A DNA stretch of 64,000 nt from Rhizobium tropici CIAT 899 (GTDB lineage: Bacteria > Pseudomonadota > Alphaproteobacteria > Rhizobiales > Rhizobiaceae), in assembly GCF_000330885.1 (NCBI RefSeq), contig NC_020062.1:814374-878373 (forward strand). Direction: 5' to 3'. Below, in pieces: positions 1-7,921 of this stretch. The position numbers were made by a program, and so were the translations under genes. Position 1 is the first letter of the stretch. Each line of letters opens with the position of its first letter. Under the pieces are notes generated by a model. That model worked only from the letters and a program-made list of their open reading frames with translations. It had not been told where the DNA came from and searched no databases.

Positions 1-1
1 C

Positions 2-1156
2 ATGCTTGCCATTTTTGCCTTTGGTTTTGCCGGCGCCGCGACGTCGCCCTATCAATCGGTCGTCGGCATCCGCGAGCTCGGCCTCAGCAACGGGCTCTAT
101 TCGACGCTGATCTTCTGCGCGGCGGCGGTGAATGTCGTCGTCAGTATTCTACTTGGAAATCTGGCGGACAGGCTCGGCCAATATAAAATGATGATGCTGA
201 CGGTCGCCACTTTCGGCGTGCTGGGCTATGGCGCCGTCTATATCGTGCCGGCGCAGGCGACTTTCGTGCTCAGCGCCTTGTTCTTCCTGCCGATCTATGG
301 CTCGCTCAACTCGCTGCTCTTTGCCAATGTCCGCGTTGCGACGAGGGGAATGGAGCGCAACGATATCGCCACGGTCAATTCGGGCGTGCGGGCGATGATC
401 TCCCTTTCCTGGGTACTGGTTCCCGGCATAACCGGAGCATTGCTTGCCAATTCGGCGAGCATGCTTCCGGCCTATCTGTTCGCAGGTCTCGCCTGCGTCG
501 CCTGTTTTGGATTGATCGCGATTTTCCTGCCGCGCCAGGATGGCATAGACAAGGCGGCGGCACATCACCTTTCCTATCTTGCCGCGCTTGGCGAGGTCAT
601 TTCGCCGCCGGTCTTTCTGCGCCTTATCGCCGTCGCGCTGATCAGCAGCACGCTGCATGTCAACGGCGCCATCCTGCCACTTATTGTCACCGGTGCGGCA
701 CACGGAACCGTGGCGGACATCGGCATTTTGGTTGGGATAGTCGCCCTTCTCGAAATCATCTTCATCGTCGTTTGGGGACGTGCGCAGCGGATTATGAGCC
801 ACGTCGTGGCGCTGGCGATCGGTACCGTGATCTATATCATCTATCTGGTCCTGCTCGGATTGGCGTCGGCGCCCTGGCATGTCTATGCGCTGACCCTCAT
901 CAGCGGGATCGGGGCGGCTGCCCTGATCAGTATTCCGATCACCTATCTGCAGGATCTGATTGCCGAGCGCCCGGGTTTGGGCAGCGCCTTGATCTCGGTC
1001 AATATCTTTCTAAGCGCAGGGCTTAGCGCCCTTCTTTTCGCAATCGGCACGGCCGTCAGCAATTATTCCGGAACGGCGCTTATCGGGGCCGCTGCCGGTT
1101 TGCTGGGGCTTGCCTTGCTGCTCTTCTTCGAAAGAGCGAAGCTGCATGGCTGGTGA
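2..1156 (+). CDS. MFS sugar-efflux (SET-type) transporter, 5' end at window edge
   Basis: The 384-residue reading frame is almost entirely hydrophobic, with about 11-12 membrane segments, and ends with a short basic tail. The loop between early helices carries the MFS signature (GNLADRLGQYK, about residues 52-62). The pattern RAMISLSWV near residue 129 and YLQDL near residue 317 resemble the SetA/SetB sugar efflux family, so export of a sugar or small drug across the inner membrane is the best guess. The ATG at base 2 is the first one visible. It lies inside what looks like helix 1, so the true start may be a little upstream of the window. The gene ends 85 bases before a GntR regulator on the same strand, which may control it. 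The substrate is unknown. Confidence 0.7.
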   Translation: MLAIFAFGFAGAATSPYQSVVGIRELGLSNGLYSTLIFCAAAVNVVVSILLGNLADRLGQYKMMMLTVATFGVLGYGAVYIVPAQATFVLSALFFLPIYGSLNSLLFANVRVATRGMERNDIATVNSGVRAMISLSWVLVPGITGALLANSASMLPAYLFAGLACVACFGLIAIFLPRQDGIDKAAAHHLSYLAALGEVISPPVFLRLIAVALISSTLHVNGAILPLIVTGAAHGTVADIGILVGIVALLEIIFIVVWGRAQRIMSHVVALAIGTVIYIIYLVLLGLASAPWHVYALTLISGIGAAALISIPITYLQDLIAERPGLGSALISVNIFLSAGLSALLFAIGTAVSNYSGTALIGAAAGLLGLALLLFFERAKLHGW

Positions 1157-1177
1157 TCGTTCGTCTACTGAAATTGA

Positions 1178-1223
1178 TTGACGAGGCATCGAGTATTGCC
1201 TAAGTGATAAAGTCATCTGATGA
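1178..1223 (+). promoter_or_regulatory. possible promoter and operator of the GntR gene
   Basis: TTGACG at 1178-1183 is followed after 17 bases by TAAGTG (1201-1206), a weak sigma-70-like pair. Just downstream, 1213-1223 is the palindrome TCATC-T-GATGA, 18 bases before the regulator's ATG, as expected for an autoregulatory site of a FadR-type protein. The -10 match is poor, so this is tentative. Confidence 0.3.
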
Positions 1224-1241
1224 TTTGATGAAAATTCAGCC

Positions 1242-1919
1242 ATGCGCGCTCTGACAAAAATGACGCTCGCGGATACCGCCGTTGAAGCAATCCGCAACGA
1301 AATCACCGCCCGACGTTGGCTGGTCGGGGAAAAGCTGCCGAACGAAGCCTCCCTTTCATCCATGCTGTCGGTCAGCCGCGGTACGATCCGCGAGGCGGTG
1401 AGGGTGCTGGTGTCGCAGGGTTATCTCGAAACTCGGCAGGGATCCGGGACCTATGTTCGGTCTAACAGGGATGTCAGTCTCCCCCTGGATATGGCGCGTC
1501 GCGCTGGATTGAGGGATCAGTTCGAGGCCCGGCTTGCGCTGGAGGTCGAGGCCGCGCGGCTTGCCGCGCTGCGCCACTCACCGGACGTTGTTTCCCAGTT
1601 GCGCGCCTTGCTGGTTGCTCGCGGCAATTATACGGGCGGCGATAAGGCCGCATTCGTCGAGCGCGATCTTGCCTTTCACAGGGCGGTCGTTGCTGCCTCG
1701 CAGAACAGGGCCATGATCGAAATCTACGAGTTCTTCTCTTTCTCGATTGCCGAAACCATCGAGGCGACGCTCGGCGAGGATATTCCCGAGCCGGATATGC
1801 AGGCGCATATCGCCATCGTCGATGCCATCGAAAGCGGCAGTCCCGAAGCGGCCGACAGAGCCGTGCGCCACTTCATGGCCCCCATCGTCGCTACTCTTGA
1901 TCGGTTGCTTATGTCATGA
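1242..1919 (+). CDS. GntR-family (FadR/FCD subgroup) transcriptional regulator
   Basis: This 225-residue protein has an N-terminal winged helix-turn-helix (about residues 10-75), with the family pattern GEKLPNEASLSSMLSVSRGT followed by IREAVRVL and QGSGTYV. A C-terminal all-helical FCD domain (about 90-220) contains the usual metal/ligand-binding His and Asp/Glu residues, including DLAFHRAVV and the C-terminal RAVRHF helix. It probably binds DNA as a dimer and responds to a small carboxylic or sugar-acid ligand. Its stop overlaps the start of the following MFS gene (ATGA), so the two are translationally coupled, which makes that transporter a likely target. The ligand is not predictable from sequence. 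Confidence 0.9.
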   Translation: MRALTKMTLADTAVEAIRNEITARRWLVGEKLPNEASLSSMLSVSRGTIREAVRVLVSQGYLETRQGSGTYVRSNRDVSLPLDMARRAGLRDQFEARLALEVEAARLAALRHSPDVVSQLRALLVARGNYTGGDKAAFVERDLAFHRAVVAASQNRAMIEIYEFFSFSIAETIEATLGEDIPEPDMQAHIAIVDAIESGSPEAADRAVRHFMAPIVATLDRLLMS

Positions 1920-3187
1920 CCATGCCGTCGCAAAATCCCGCCTCGGTCGAATTGATCGATGCCGAGGCCGATGAAATTCCAGCACCGCTGCCGCATGGAG
2001 GCAAATCGCCGATCGGCAGGTTTCTGCTGGGTGCGAGCCTTGTGCTCATCGCTTTCAATTTGAGGCCGGTCTTTTCCAGCGCATCGACACTTTTGCCGGA
2101 GATACGGGCCGGACTTGGTCTCTCCGCCTTCGGCACCAGCATTCTCACGACCTTGCCCGTCATCTGCATGGGACTGTTTTCACCACTTGCGCCAAGGCTC
2201 GCACAACGCATGGGCACCGAGCGTGTTCTGCTCGGCGTCGTTTTCCTTCTTGCACTCGGTACGACGCTACGGGGCTTTTCCTCGATATCGCTGCTGTTCT
2301 TGGGAACGGGCTTGGCCGGTGCCTGCATTGCGATCGGCAATGTGCTGCTGCCGGGCGTCGTCAAGCGCGACTTCCCCGACAGGGCGGCGCTGATGACGGG
2401 TTGCTATACGATGGCGCTATGCGCGGGTGCTGCGAGTGCGGCCGGGTTCACCCTTCCCGTCGAACATGCTCTCGGCGGTTCGCTGGGCGGCGCGCTCGCC
2501 ATCTGGGCCCTGCCTGCCTTCGCAGTCGGACTTCTCTGGTTGCCGCAGGTGATCAGAGCGCACAGCCAGGCGCGGCGCACCGGCTTTCGCGTGACTGGTT
2601 TATGGCGTGACCGCATTGCCTGGCAGGTGACGCTTTTCATGGGGCTGCAATCGGCGCTCGCCTACTGCATCTTCGGCTGGCTCGTGCCCATTCTGCGCGA
2701 GCGTGGTCTCGACGGCGTGACGGCTGGCGTCATCGTGTCGGTCTCGGTCATGGTGCAGGCGGCCGCCTGTCTGGTGGCCCCACATATCGCCGTTAAGGGT
2801 AAGGATCAGCGCGCCATCAACGTCAGCCTCTGCGCGATCGCAGTCATCGCCTTGCTGGGTCTGCTTTTCGCTCCGCTTTGGACAGTCTGGTTCTGGGCCG
2901 TACTTCAGGGCATCGGTCAGGGTGGATTGATCGCGGTGGCGCTGACGGTCATTGTGTTGCGTTCGCCCGACGCGCATGTGGCGGCGCATCTCTCCGGCAT
3001 GGCGCAATTCGTCGGCTATTTGCTCGCTGCAATTGGCCCCCTCGTCGTCGGCATGATTCATGGCTGGACGGGAAGCTTTGCCTGGTGCGCAGTGTTGTTC
3101 GTGCTGCTCGGTCTCGGGGCTGCGATCAACGGCTGGTTTGCCGGCCGCGCGATCACCGTCAATACGAGGACAATCGAAACCCCATGA
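1916..3187 (+). CDS. CynX/NimT-type MFS transporter
   Basis: The 423-residue protein has about 12 membrane helices after a 35-residue hydrophilic N-terminus. The first helix region (FNLRPVFSSASTLLPEIR) and the segment GNVLLPGVVKRDFP near residue 142 are typical of the cyanate/nitroimidazole (CynX/NimT) branch of the major facilitator superfamily. No cyanase gene is nearby, so cyanate is not specifically supported as substrate. The ATG overlaps the stop of the GntR regulator by four bases, so the two are probably one transcription unit. The direction of transport is not predictable. Confidence 0.85.
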   Translation: MTMPSQNPASVELIDAEADEIPAPLPHGGKSPIGRFLLGASLVLIAFNLRPVFSSASTLLPEIRAGLGLSAFGTSILTTLPVICMGLFSPLAPRLAQRMGTERVLLGVVFLLALGTTLRGFSSISLLFLGTGLAGACIAIGNVLLPGVVKRDFPDRAALMTGCYTMALCAGAASAAGFTLPVEHALGGSLGGALAIWALPAFAVGLLWLPQVIRAHSQARRTGFRVTGLWRDRIAWQVTLFMGLQSALAYCIFGWLVPILRERGLDGVTAGVIVSVSVMVQAAACLVAPHIAVKGKDQRAINVSLCAIAVIALLGLLFAPLWTVWFWAVLQGIGQGGLIAVALTVIVLRSPDAHVAAHLSGMAQFVGYLLAAIGPLVVGMIHGWTGSFAWCAVLFVLLGLGAAINGWFAGRAITVNTRTIETP

Positions 3188-3380
3188 TGGAATAAGTGCT
3201 TGTCGCTTGCAGAGTGATGGGTGAGGGCGCGGAAGCGCCGGGGCAGATCACATATGGGGTCGCCGGCAGAGGGCGGTTCTATCGATGCGCCAGCAGCCGG
3301 GATGAATTTGCTCACGCAAGAGCGATCGCTCATTAAAAAACGCAGTGCACGCTCACGGCGCCTGGCGAAGCGCCCGGGGA

Positions 3381-3854
3381 TTATCCGATCTTGCGTTGCC
3401 GGCGGGGCGGCTCAACCACCGGAGGAATCTCGGTCGCGCCCTTGGCGTGGCCAAGGAGAGCCTTCTTGGCCAGCGTCGATCTTGCGGCGGCATAGGAGGC
3501 ACACACCATTGGATAATCCGCAGGCAAGCCCCATTTCCTTCGGTATTCTTCGGGCGTGAGACCATACTTGCTGTTCAAGTGCCGTTTTAGGGATTTGTAT
3601 TTCCCACCGTCTTCCAGGCACACAAGATAATGATCCGTGATGGATTTCTTGATCGGGACCGCTGGCTTCTGAGACTTTTCCATCGGCGCTGTCGACGGCA
3701 CAAGTTGCTGAGAGCCTGCGAGTGCGGAATAAGTTTCCGCAATGAGCCTCGACAAATCTTTCATCGCGAGCGTATTGTTAAGGACGTAGGCGGAGACGAT
3801 CTTGCCCGTCAGCTCAAGAAACCTTTCGCCAGCGACAGTATTTCCTGTTTTCAT
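3381..3854 (-). CDS. Ros/MucR-family transcriptional regulator with atypical zinc-finger ligands
   Basis: This 157-residue protein has the Ros/MucR layout: a helical N-terminal oligomerisation region (about 10-48), a variable linker, then the DNA-binding core with CLEDGGKYKSLKRHL (residues 79-93) and a PEEYRRKWGLPADYP segment. Family members control exopolysaccharide, motility and virulence or symbiosis genes by binding AT-rich sites. Of the four Ros zinc ligands (Cys79, Cys82, His92, His97 in Ros numbering), only Cys79 and His92 are present here; position 82 is Asp and 96-97 are Lys-Tyr. It may therefore fold without zinc, as described for some Mesorhizobium homologues. A GGGAGG ribosome-binding site precedes the ATG. 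Confidence 0.88.
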   Translation of the reverse strand: MKTGNTVAGERFLELTGKIVSAYVLNNTLAMKDLSRLIAETYSALAGSQQLVPSTAPMEKSQKPAVPIKKSITDHYLVCLEDGGKYKSLKRHLNSKYGLTPEEYRRKWGLPADYPMVCASYAAARSTLAKKALLGHAKGATEIPPVVEPPRRQRKIG

Positions 3855-3880
3855 TTCCCGCCTCCCACGATTACTTTAAT

Positions 3881-3909
3881 TATTTATGCAATATGGTTTC
3901 GGCTTTCAA
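3881..3909 (-). promoter_or_regulatory. predicted promoter of the mucR-type gene
   Basis: On the minus strand, TTGAAA (3909-3904) and TAAATA (3886-3881) are separated by 17 bases and sit about 27 bases upstream of the ATG. The surrounding 3870-3970 stretch is markedly AT-rich, as in autoregulated MucR promoters. Beyond it, up to the Nudix pseudogene at 4103, I see no further gene. Confidence 0.5.
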
Positions 3910-4102
3910 TGGAAGATTGAGCGATTTTGGAGATTATTTTTTAGGGTTATTGTTATAGTAAATATGAGGGGCTTAGGATCTGCAAATTGTTATTTGCTCT
4001 GCATGGGCGTTCTCGAACTCACGGTCTCTGCTGCTTGACCGAAAGTCGATAGATTTCCACGAGGTAAGCCATATCGTGCTTTGGCTCTGCCGGAGTCGAA
4101 TG

Positions 4103-4521
4103 TTAGTTGCCGGGGGATAGACTATATTGTCGATGAAATGGCAGGACGTGATGTTCGGTAAGCGGCGCCATGACGATATCAGGCGGATTTTGTGGTGAAA
4201 TCCAGCGAATCTCCTCGATCTCGGCCGTTGCTCCGATTTCGGCATCGCCCACGTGCAGCCGGAATATATCCGCAATGACGGTATGGTCCGGCTCGTTGGC
4301 GGCCGGCGCCTGGAAGCGGCCGATGAAAGTCAAATCGCTTGTGTTTACCGTGAGGCCGAGCTCTTCGAAAGCTCTCTGACAACGGCTGCCTCTGCCGTTT
4401 CCCGCGGCTCGATCTTGCCTCCCGGTTGCATGAAGGCAATCGTGCCGCGCTTGCGCACAAGCAGCGTTTTTCCATCCGGGCGTAGTACCAAGGCCGCCGC
4501 TATCCGTATCGTTTTCGCCAT
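4103..4521 (-). pseudogene. Nudix hydrolase gene with a frameshift in the Nudix box
   Basis: Two minus-strand frames together encode one Nudix protein of about 140 residues. The first begins MAKTIRIAAALVLRPDGK and runs to VVREL; the second resumes at EELGLTVNTSDLTFIGRF and continues to the stop at 4103. Joined, they give an exact Nudix box, G-x5-E-x7-REL-x-EELGL. A single missing base near 4362-4372 shifts the frame inside the catalytic helix, and the first frame ends at 4345. As it stands no functional enzyme can be made. A sequencing error is possible because both halves are otherwise well conserved. The family hydrolyses nucleoside diphosphates linked to another moiety. Confidence 0.8.
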
Positions 4522-4698
4522 GCCGTGATCTGAGCGGATTCGCCGGTAAGTTTCAACGCTCATAATGTCTGCGCATGGTGCCTTACGATAGCCGTTTGGC
4601 GCCCGGCAACGTTCATCGTTACGATGCTGTCAGATGCTGCGGGAAAAATGCGACGATCGCAGTACCGAACTACTTGTGGGATGCGCCGCGTTGCTACC

Positions 4699-4727
4699 TT
4701 GCATAAACAGATAGCTTGTTATATTCT
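4699..4727 (+). promoter_or_regulatory. possible promoter of the padR operon
   Basis: TTGCAT (4699-4704) and TATTCT (4722-4727) are spaced by 17 bases in an AT-rich stretch ending about 20 bases before the PadR start codon. The match is moderate. Confidence 0.4.
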
Positions 4728-4748
4728 TTCTATAAAGTTGAGGCGTTC

Positions 4749-5075
4749 ATGACCGACTCGATCCAAGTTCAATTGCGGAAGGGCGTGCTCGATCTTTGCG
4801 TCCTGGCCGTACTCTCCCGGGGCGAAAGCTACGGCTATGAAATTGCGAGCACACTTGTCGCGGCGGTCGGCATGGGTGAAGGAACGATCTACCCGCTGAT
4901 GCGCAGGATGCAGAATGACGGCTTGGTCGCGACCCGCATCGTCGAGTCGAGCAACGGGCCGCCGCGTAAATATTATCGGCTCACGCCGCTGGGGCGTTCG
5001 ATTTTCGAAGCGCATCGCCGCGATTGGCTGACGTTAGCAGGCTCCGTCGACAAGCTACTTGAGGATTTACCATGA
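4749..5075 (+). CDS. PadR-family transcriptional regulator
   Basis: This 108-residue single-domain winged-helix protein has the PadR features: an N-terminal KGVLDLCVLAVLSRGESYGYEI stretch, the recognition-helix region EGTIYPLMRRMQNDGLV, the wing GPPRKYYRLTPLGR, and a short C-terminal helix. I chose the ATG at 4749 (MTDSIQ) because the family starts here and a GAGG precedes it; an earlier in-frame ATG at 4716 would add an unrelated extension. The stop overlaps the next gene's ATG. PadR proteins commonly control an adjacent HAAS-domain membrane protein, as here, so autoregulation of this operon is likely. Confidence 0.9.
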   Translation: MTDSIQVQLRKGVLDLCVLAVLSRGESYGYEIASTLVAAVGMGEGTIYPLMRRMQNDGLVATRIVESSNGPPRKYYRLTPLGRSIFEAHRRDWLTLAGSVDKLLEDLP

Positions 5076-5644
5076 GCAGGGAAGCCTTTTTGCGCACGCT
5101 GAGATTGGGGCTTGCAGGCCTGCCTCCGCACGAGATCGATGATATCGTGGCCGACTATTCTGCCCATTTCTCCGAATCCGAGGCGTCAGGCCGAAGCGAG
5201 GAGGAGGTTTGCTCCGCGCTCGGCGATCCCGCCAGGGTCGCAAGGGAATTGCGTGCAGATGTCGGGCTGCGTCGTTTCGAGGCGCAGTGGAGCGTACCGA
5301 ACCTCTTGGCCGCCATGATGGCTCTGGCGGGCCTTGCCGTCGTCGATATCTTCTTCCTGCTACCTTTGCTGTTTGCGGCGATTTTCGTGACGCTCGGCCT
5401 TGCGATCGCTTTGGTAGCCGTTGGCGCCGTCGGTCTGAAGATTGTCGTGACGACCGTGCTGTTTCACGTCGGCTTGCCCTCCGTCGGCATGCTGGCTCGT
5501 CTGCTTGTTGGCGCCGGGCTGGTGAGTTGCTTCGTGGGCGGCGGGGCCTTGCTGCTGATGGGGTTGAGTTTGGGTATCCGCATGCTTGGGCAATATGCCC
5601 GCCTGCATTTCCGCTTGGCGCAGGTAGACGAAAGCCGCGCTTGA
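5072..5644 (+). CDS. DUF1700 (HAAS-domain) membrane protein
   Basis: The 190-residue protein starts with a soluble helical HAAS-type domain (about 1-75: LRLGLAGLPPHEIDDIVADY and EEEVCSALGDPARVARELR), followed by four or so hydrophobic helices (about 80-180). Such proteins are regularly encoded directly behind PadR regulators and are thought to sense or signal at the membrane. Their biochemical function is not established. It overlaps the PadR stop (ATGA) and is followed after 34 bases by a DUF2807 protein. Confidence 0.85.
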   Translation: MSREAFLRTLRLGLAGLPPHEIDDIVADYSAHFSESEASGRSEEEVCSALGDPARVARELRADVGLRRFEAQWSVPNLLAAMMALAGLAVVDIFFLLPLLFAAIFVTLGLAIALVAVGAVGLKIVVTTVLFHVGLPSVGMLARLLVGAGLVSCFVGGGALLLMGLSLGIRMLGQYARLHFRLAQVDESRA

Positions 5645-5678
5645 ACGCTGGGCCGCGAATCCTTGGAGGAAATGAACA

Positions 5679-6386
5679 ATGAACGGGAAATTGGCGACTA
5701 TCGCGACGACCGGACTGATTTGTGCATTCGTCTTTCTTGCGCTCGGCATCGGGCTTTCGGGGCCGGATTGGGCCAATGCAGGGCATTGGTGGGGTGGCAC
5801 GCAATCCAGTTGCGGATCTGCCGCATCCGGTGGACAGCAGGTTATCCTGCCTTTCAGCTCCAATGGCAGCCTGACGATCGATATTCCGGCCTCTGTACAC
5901 TATCAGCCGGGCGGAAGGGCGGAGGCCGTCATAACCGGCGATCCAGCGCTGCTCAATCATGTGCGGCTGGAGGGCGGAAGGCTGAGCATGGATTGCAATC
6001 CGGGTTGGTCCAATTCCAAATTCGACGTCAGCCTGTCAGGACCGCTCGTCACTGATTGGAGAGTACGGGGCAGCGGCGATCTCGCTCTGTCGCAGCTCGA
6101 TCAATCAGACCTGCGCCTGAGGATATCCGGAAGCGGCAGCGTCACGGCCACGGGAAGCGCGCGCTCGGTCGATCTCGATGTATCCGGTTCGGGCACCGCG
6201 CGCCTAAAGGACCTGGCCGCTCAATCCGCGAAGATCAGAATTCAGGGCAGTGGCGACGCGGAAGTCGCCGCTGCTGCGGATGCTGATGTTTCGATCAGCG
6301 GAAGTGGCAATATCGAACTCTACGGGCATCCGGTGCTGCGGCGTTCCGAGATCAGAGGCAGCGGCCGCCTGGTTGAGGTGCCATGA
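5679..6386 (+). CDS. DUF2807 (GIN-domain) exported protein
   Basis: The 235-residue protein has an N-terminal hydrophobic segment (about residues 8-25), probably a signal peptide or anchor. A repeat-rich C-terminal half shows the recurrent GSG pattern (RVRGSGDL, RISGSGSV, DVSGSGTA, RIQGSGDA, SISGSGNI, EIRGSGRL). This is the putative auto-transporter adhesin head (GIN) fold, a right-handed beta-helix-like repeat. It is the third gene of the PadR-HAAS-GIN operon, a common bacterial cassette. The protein is probably periplasmic or surface-exposed; its role is unknown. Confidence 0.85.
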   Translation: MNGKLATIATTGLICAFVFLALGIGLSGPDWANAGHWWGGTQSSCGSAASGGQQVILPFSSNGSLTIDIPASVHYQPGGRAEAVITGDPALLNHVRLEGGRLSMDCNPGWSNSKFDVSLSGPLVTDWRVRGSGDLALSQLDQSDLRLRISGSGSVTATGSARSVDLDVSGSGTARLKDLAAQSAKIRIQGSGDAEVAAAADADVSISGSGNIELYGHPVLRRSEIRGSGRLVEVP

Positions 6387-6463
6387 GGTCAGTGCGACGA
6401 AACTTCTCGTGATAGCTTTGACCTCTTATAGGGCCCGTATTCAGCGCTCACCTTGCTTTGGGT

Positions 6464-6489
6464 GATTCTCATGTTAATCAGTGAGAATC
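6464..6489 (+). promoter_or_regulatory. inverted repeat upstream of hpaR (candidate operator)
   Basis: GATTCTCA (6464-6471) and its exact reverse complement TGAGAATC (6482-6489) are separated by 10 bases. The site lies 22 bases upstream of the hpaR ATG, a typical position for autorepression by a dimeric regulator. Which protein binds it is not known. Confidence 0.45.
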
Positions 6490-6511
6490 GTAATCGAAGC
6501 GAATATGCCGA

Positions 6512-7033
6512 ATGCAGAGCAAAACAGACGCTAATGCCAAGCCACGCCCGGAGCCTGACACGAGAAAGGCACAATCAAAGAGACTGCTGAGCGACCGCCG
6601 CCGTTCTCTGGCGATCGGACTTCTGCGCGCCCGTGAAGCGGTCATGAGCCATTTCCGACCGATCCTGGTGGCGCATGATGTGACCGAGCAGCAATGGCGT
6701 GTCATTCGCGTTCTCTATGAAGGCGGAAAGCTCGATGCCACGGAACTCGCAGACAAGGCATCCATTCTTGCCCCGAGCCTGACGCGCATGATCCGTTCGC
6801 TCGAAGAGCGCGGCTTTATCACCAAGCATAAGGATGATGCCGACGGCCGCAGGGTATTGTTGCAGATCACGGCGGCCGGGGAGGCGGTTGTCGAGGACGT
6901 TATGCCGGAAAGCCTGAAGGTCTATGCAGATATCGATGCCCGGTTCGGTGTGGAGCGCGTCGAGAAGCTTCTCGATATGCTGGATGAACTGGCGGCATTG
7001 AAATTGGAGAATGGCTCGGTCGGCGAGGAGTGA
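6512..7033 (+). CDS. hpaR: HpaR, MarR-family repressor of homoprotocatechuate degradation
   Basis: This 173-residue MarR protein begins with a charged 25-residue N-terminus. The core follows: HDVTEQQWRVIRVLYEGGKLDATELADKA, then the recognition helix SLTRMIRSLEERGFI and the wing HKDDADGRRVLLQIT. The spacing and these motifs match HpaR/HpcR, which represses homoprotocatechuate-pathway genes until aromatic pathway compounds bind it. It is convergent with the hpa operon (70 bases to the hpaI stop), and its position at the end of that operon supports the assignment. The palindrome just upstream may be its own operator. Confidence 0.88.
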   Translation: MQSKTDANAKPRPEPDTRKAQSKRLLSDRRRSLAIGLLRAREAVMSHFRPILVAHDVTEQQWRVIRVLYEGGKLDATELADKASILAPSLTRMIRSLEERGFITKHKDDADGRRVLLQITAAGEAVVEDVMPESLKVYADIDARFGVERVEKLLDMLDELAALKLENGSVGEE

Positions 7034-7103
7034 TGGGCCGCTTCGGTTTTATTGATCCGCAAAATACGCAATAGGCGAACGACGACCGCCGTGGCCCCTG
7101 CTG

Positions 7104-7910
7104 TTAATAGACCTTGACGTCCTCAGGCGGCTTGGCTGCATCCGCCTTCTTGAAATCGTCAAGAAGCTTGATGGTAGCATTGGCAAGCAGTGTGACGTCG
7201 TTGCCGATCGCGACGAAGGTCGCGCCGAGCTCCAGATAGCGTTTTGCCAGAGAGAGATCGCCGATCAAGATGCCTGCCGCCTTGCCATGCGACTGGATTT
7301 TTGCGAGCGCCTTTTCGACTTCTGCCTGCACTTCAGGGGCACCCGGCTTGCCGAGATAACCCATGTCTGCGGCGAGATCGGATGGTCCGATAAAGACGCC
7401 GTCGACGCCTTCCGTCGAGGCGATGTCGTCGAGCGCCGCAAGTCCGGCGTGGCTTTCCACCTGCAGAAGCAGGCAGATCTCGTCATTGGCCGTCGCAAGG
7501 TAGTCCGGAATGCGGTTAAAGGCGGAGGCGCGGGCGAGGGCTGCGCCGACGCCGCGTACGCCATGCGGTGGGTATCGCACCGCCTTGACCATGGTCTCGG
7601 CCATCTCCTTGCTGTCGACCATCGGGATGAGCAAGGTCTGCGCGCCGATGTCGAGCATCTGCTTGATGATCCAGGTTTCGCCGATCGGCGGACGGATCAC
7701 CGCATGGCTGGGCGTGCCTTTCATCGCCTGCAGTTGCGAGACGAGAAGCGGCACGTCGTTCGGGGCATGCTCGGCATCGAGCAGCAACCAGTCGTAGCCG
7801 GCGCCCGCGCAGATTTCGACCGTGTAGGCATTGGCGAGCGCCTGCCAGAGGCCGATCTGCGCCCGACCTTCCTTCAGAGCCTGTTTGAAGAGATTTTTAG
7901 GCGCCGGCAT
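7104..7910 (-). CDS. hpaI: 4-hydroxy-2-oxoheptanedioate aldolase
   Basis: The 268-residue HpcH/HpaI class II aldolase splits 4-hydroxy-2-oxoheptanedioate into pyruvate and succinic semialdehyde, the last carbon-carbon cleavage of the 4-hydroxyphenylacetate pathway in the cytoplasm. Diagnostic segments are GLWQALANAYTVEI, DWLLLDAEHAPND (catalytic His within AEHAPND), MLDIGAQTLLIPMV, the metal-binding Glu in LLLQVESHAGL, and GVFIGPSDLAADMGYLG with its metal-binding Asp. Length is normal. It is the last gene of a seven-gene operon; hpaH ends 11 bases upstream. The C-terminus carries a short extra lysine/proline-rich tail. Confidence 0.95.
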   Translation of the reverse strand: MPAPKNLFKQALKEGRAQIGLWQALANAYTVEICAGAGYDWLLLDAEHAPNDVPLLVSQLQAMKGTPSHAVIRPPIGETWIIKQMLDIGAQTLLIPMVDSKEMAETMVKAVRYPPHGVRGVGAALARASAFNRIPDYLATANDEICLLLQVESHAGLAALDDIASTEGVDGVFIGPSDLAADMGYLGKPGAPEVQAEVEKALAKIQSHGKAAGILIGDLSLAKRYLELGATFVAIGNDVTLLANATIKLLDDFKKADAAKPPEDVKVY

Positions 7911-7921
7911 ACTTCACTCCT

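Noticed and set aside
3221..3559. Plus-strand frame overlapping the mucR-type gene
   Set aside because: It is low-complexity and antisense to a well-supported regulator; no ribosome-binding site.
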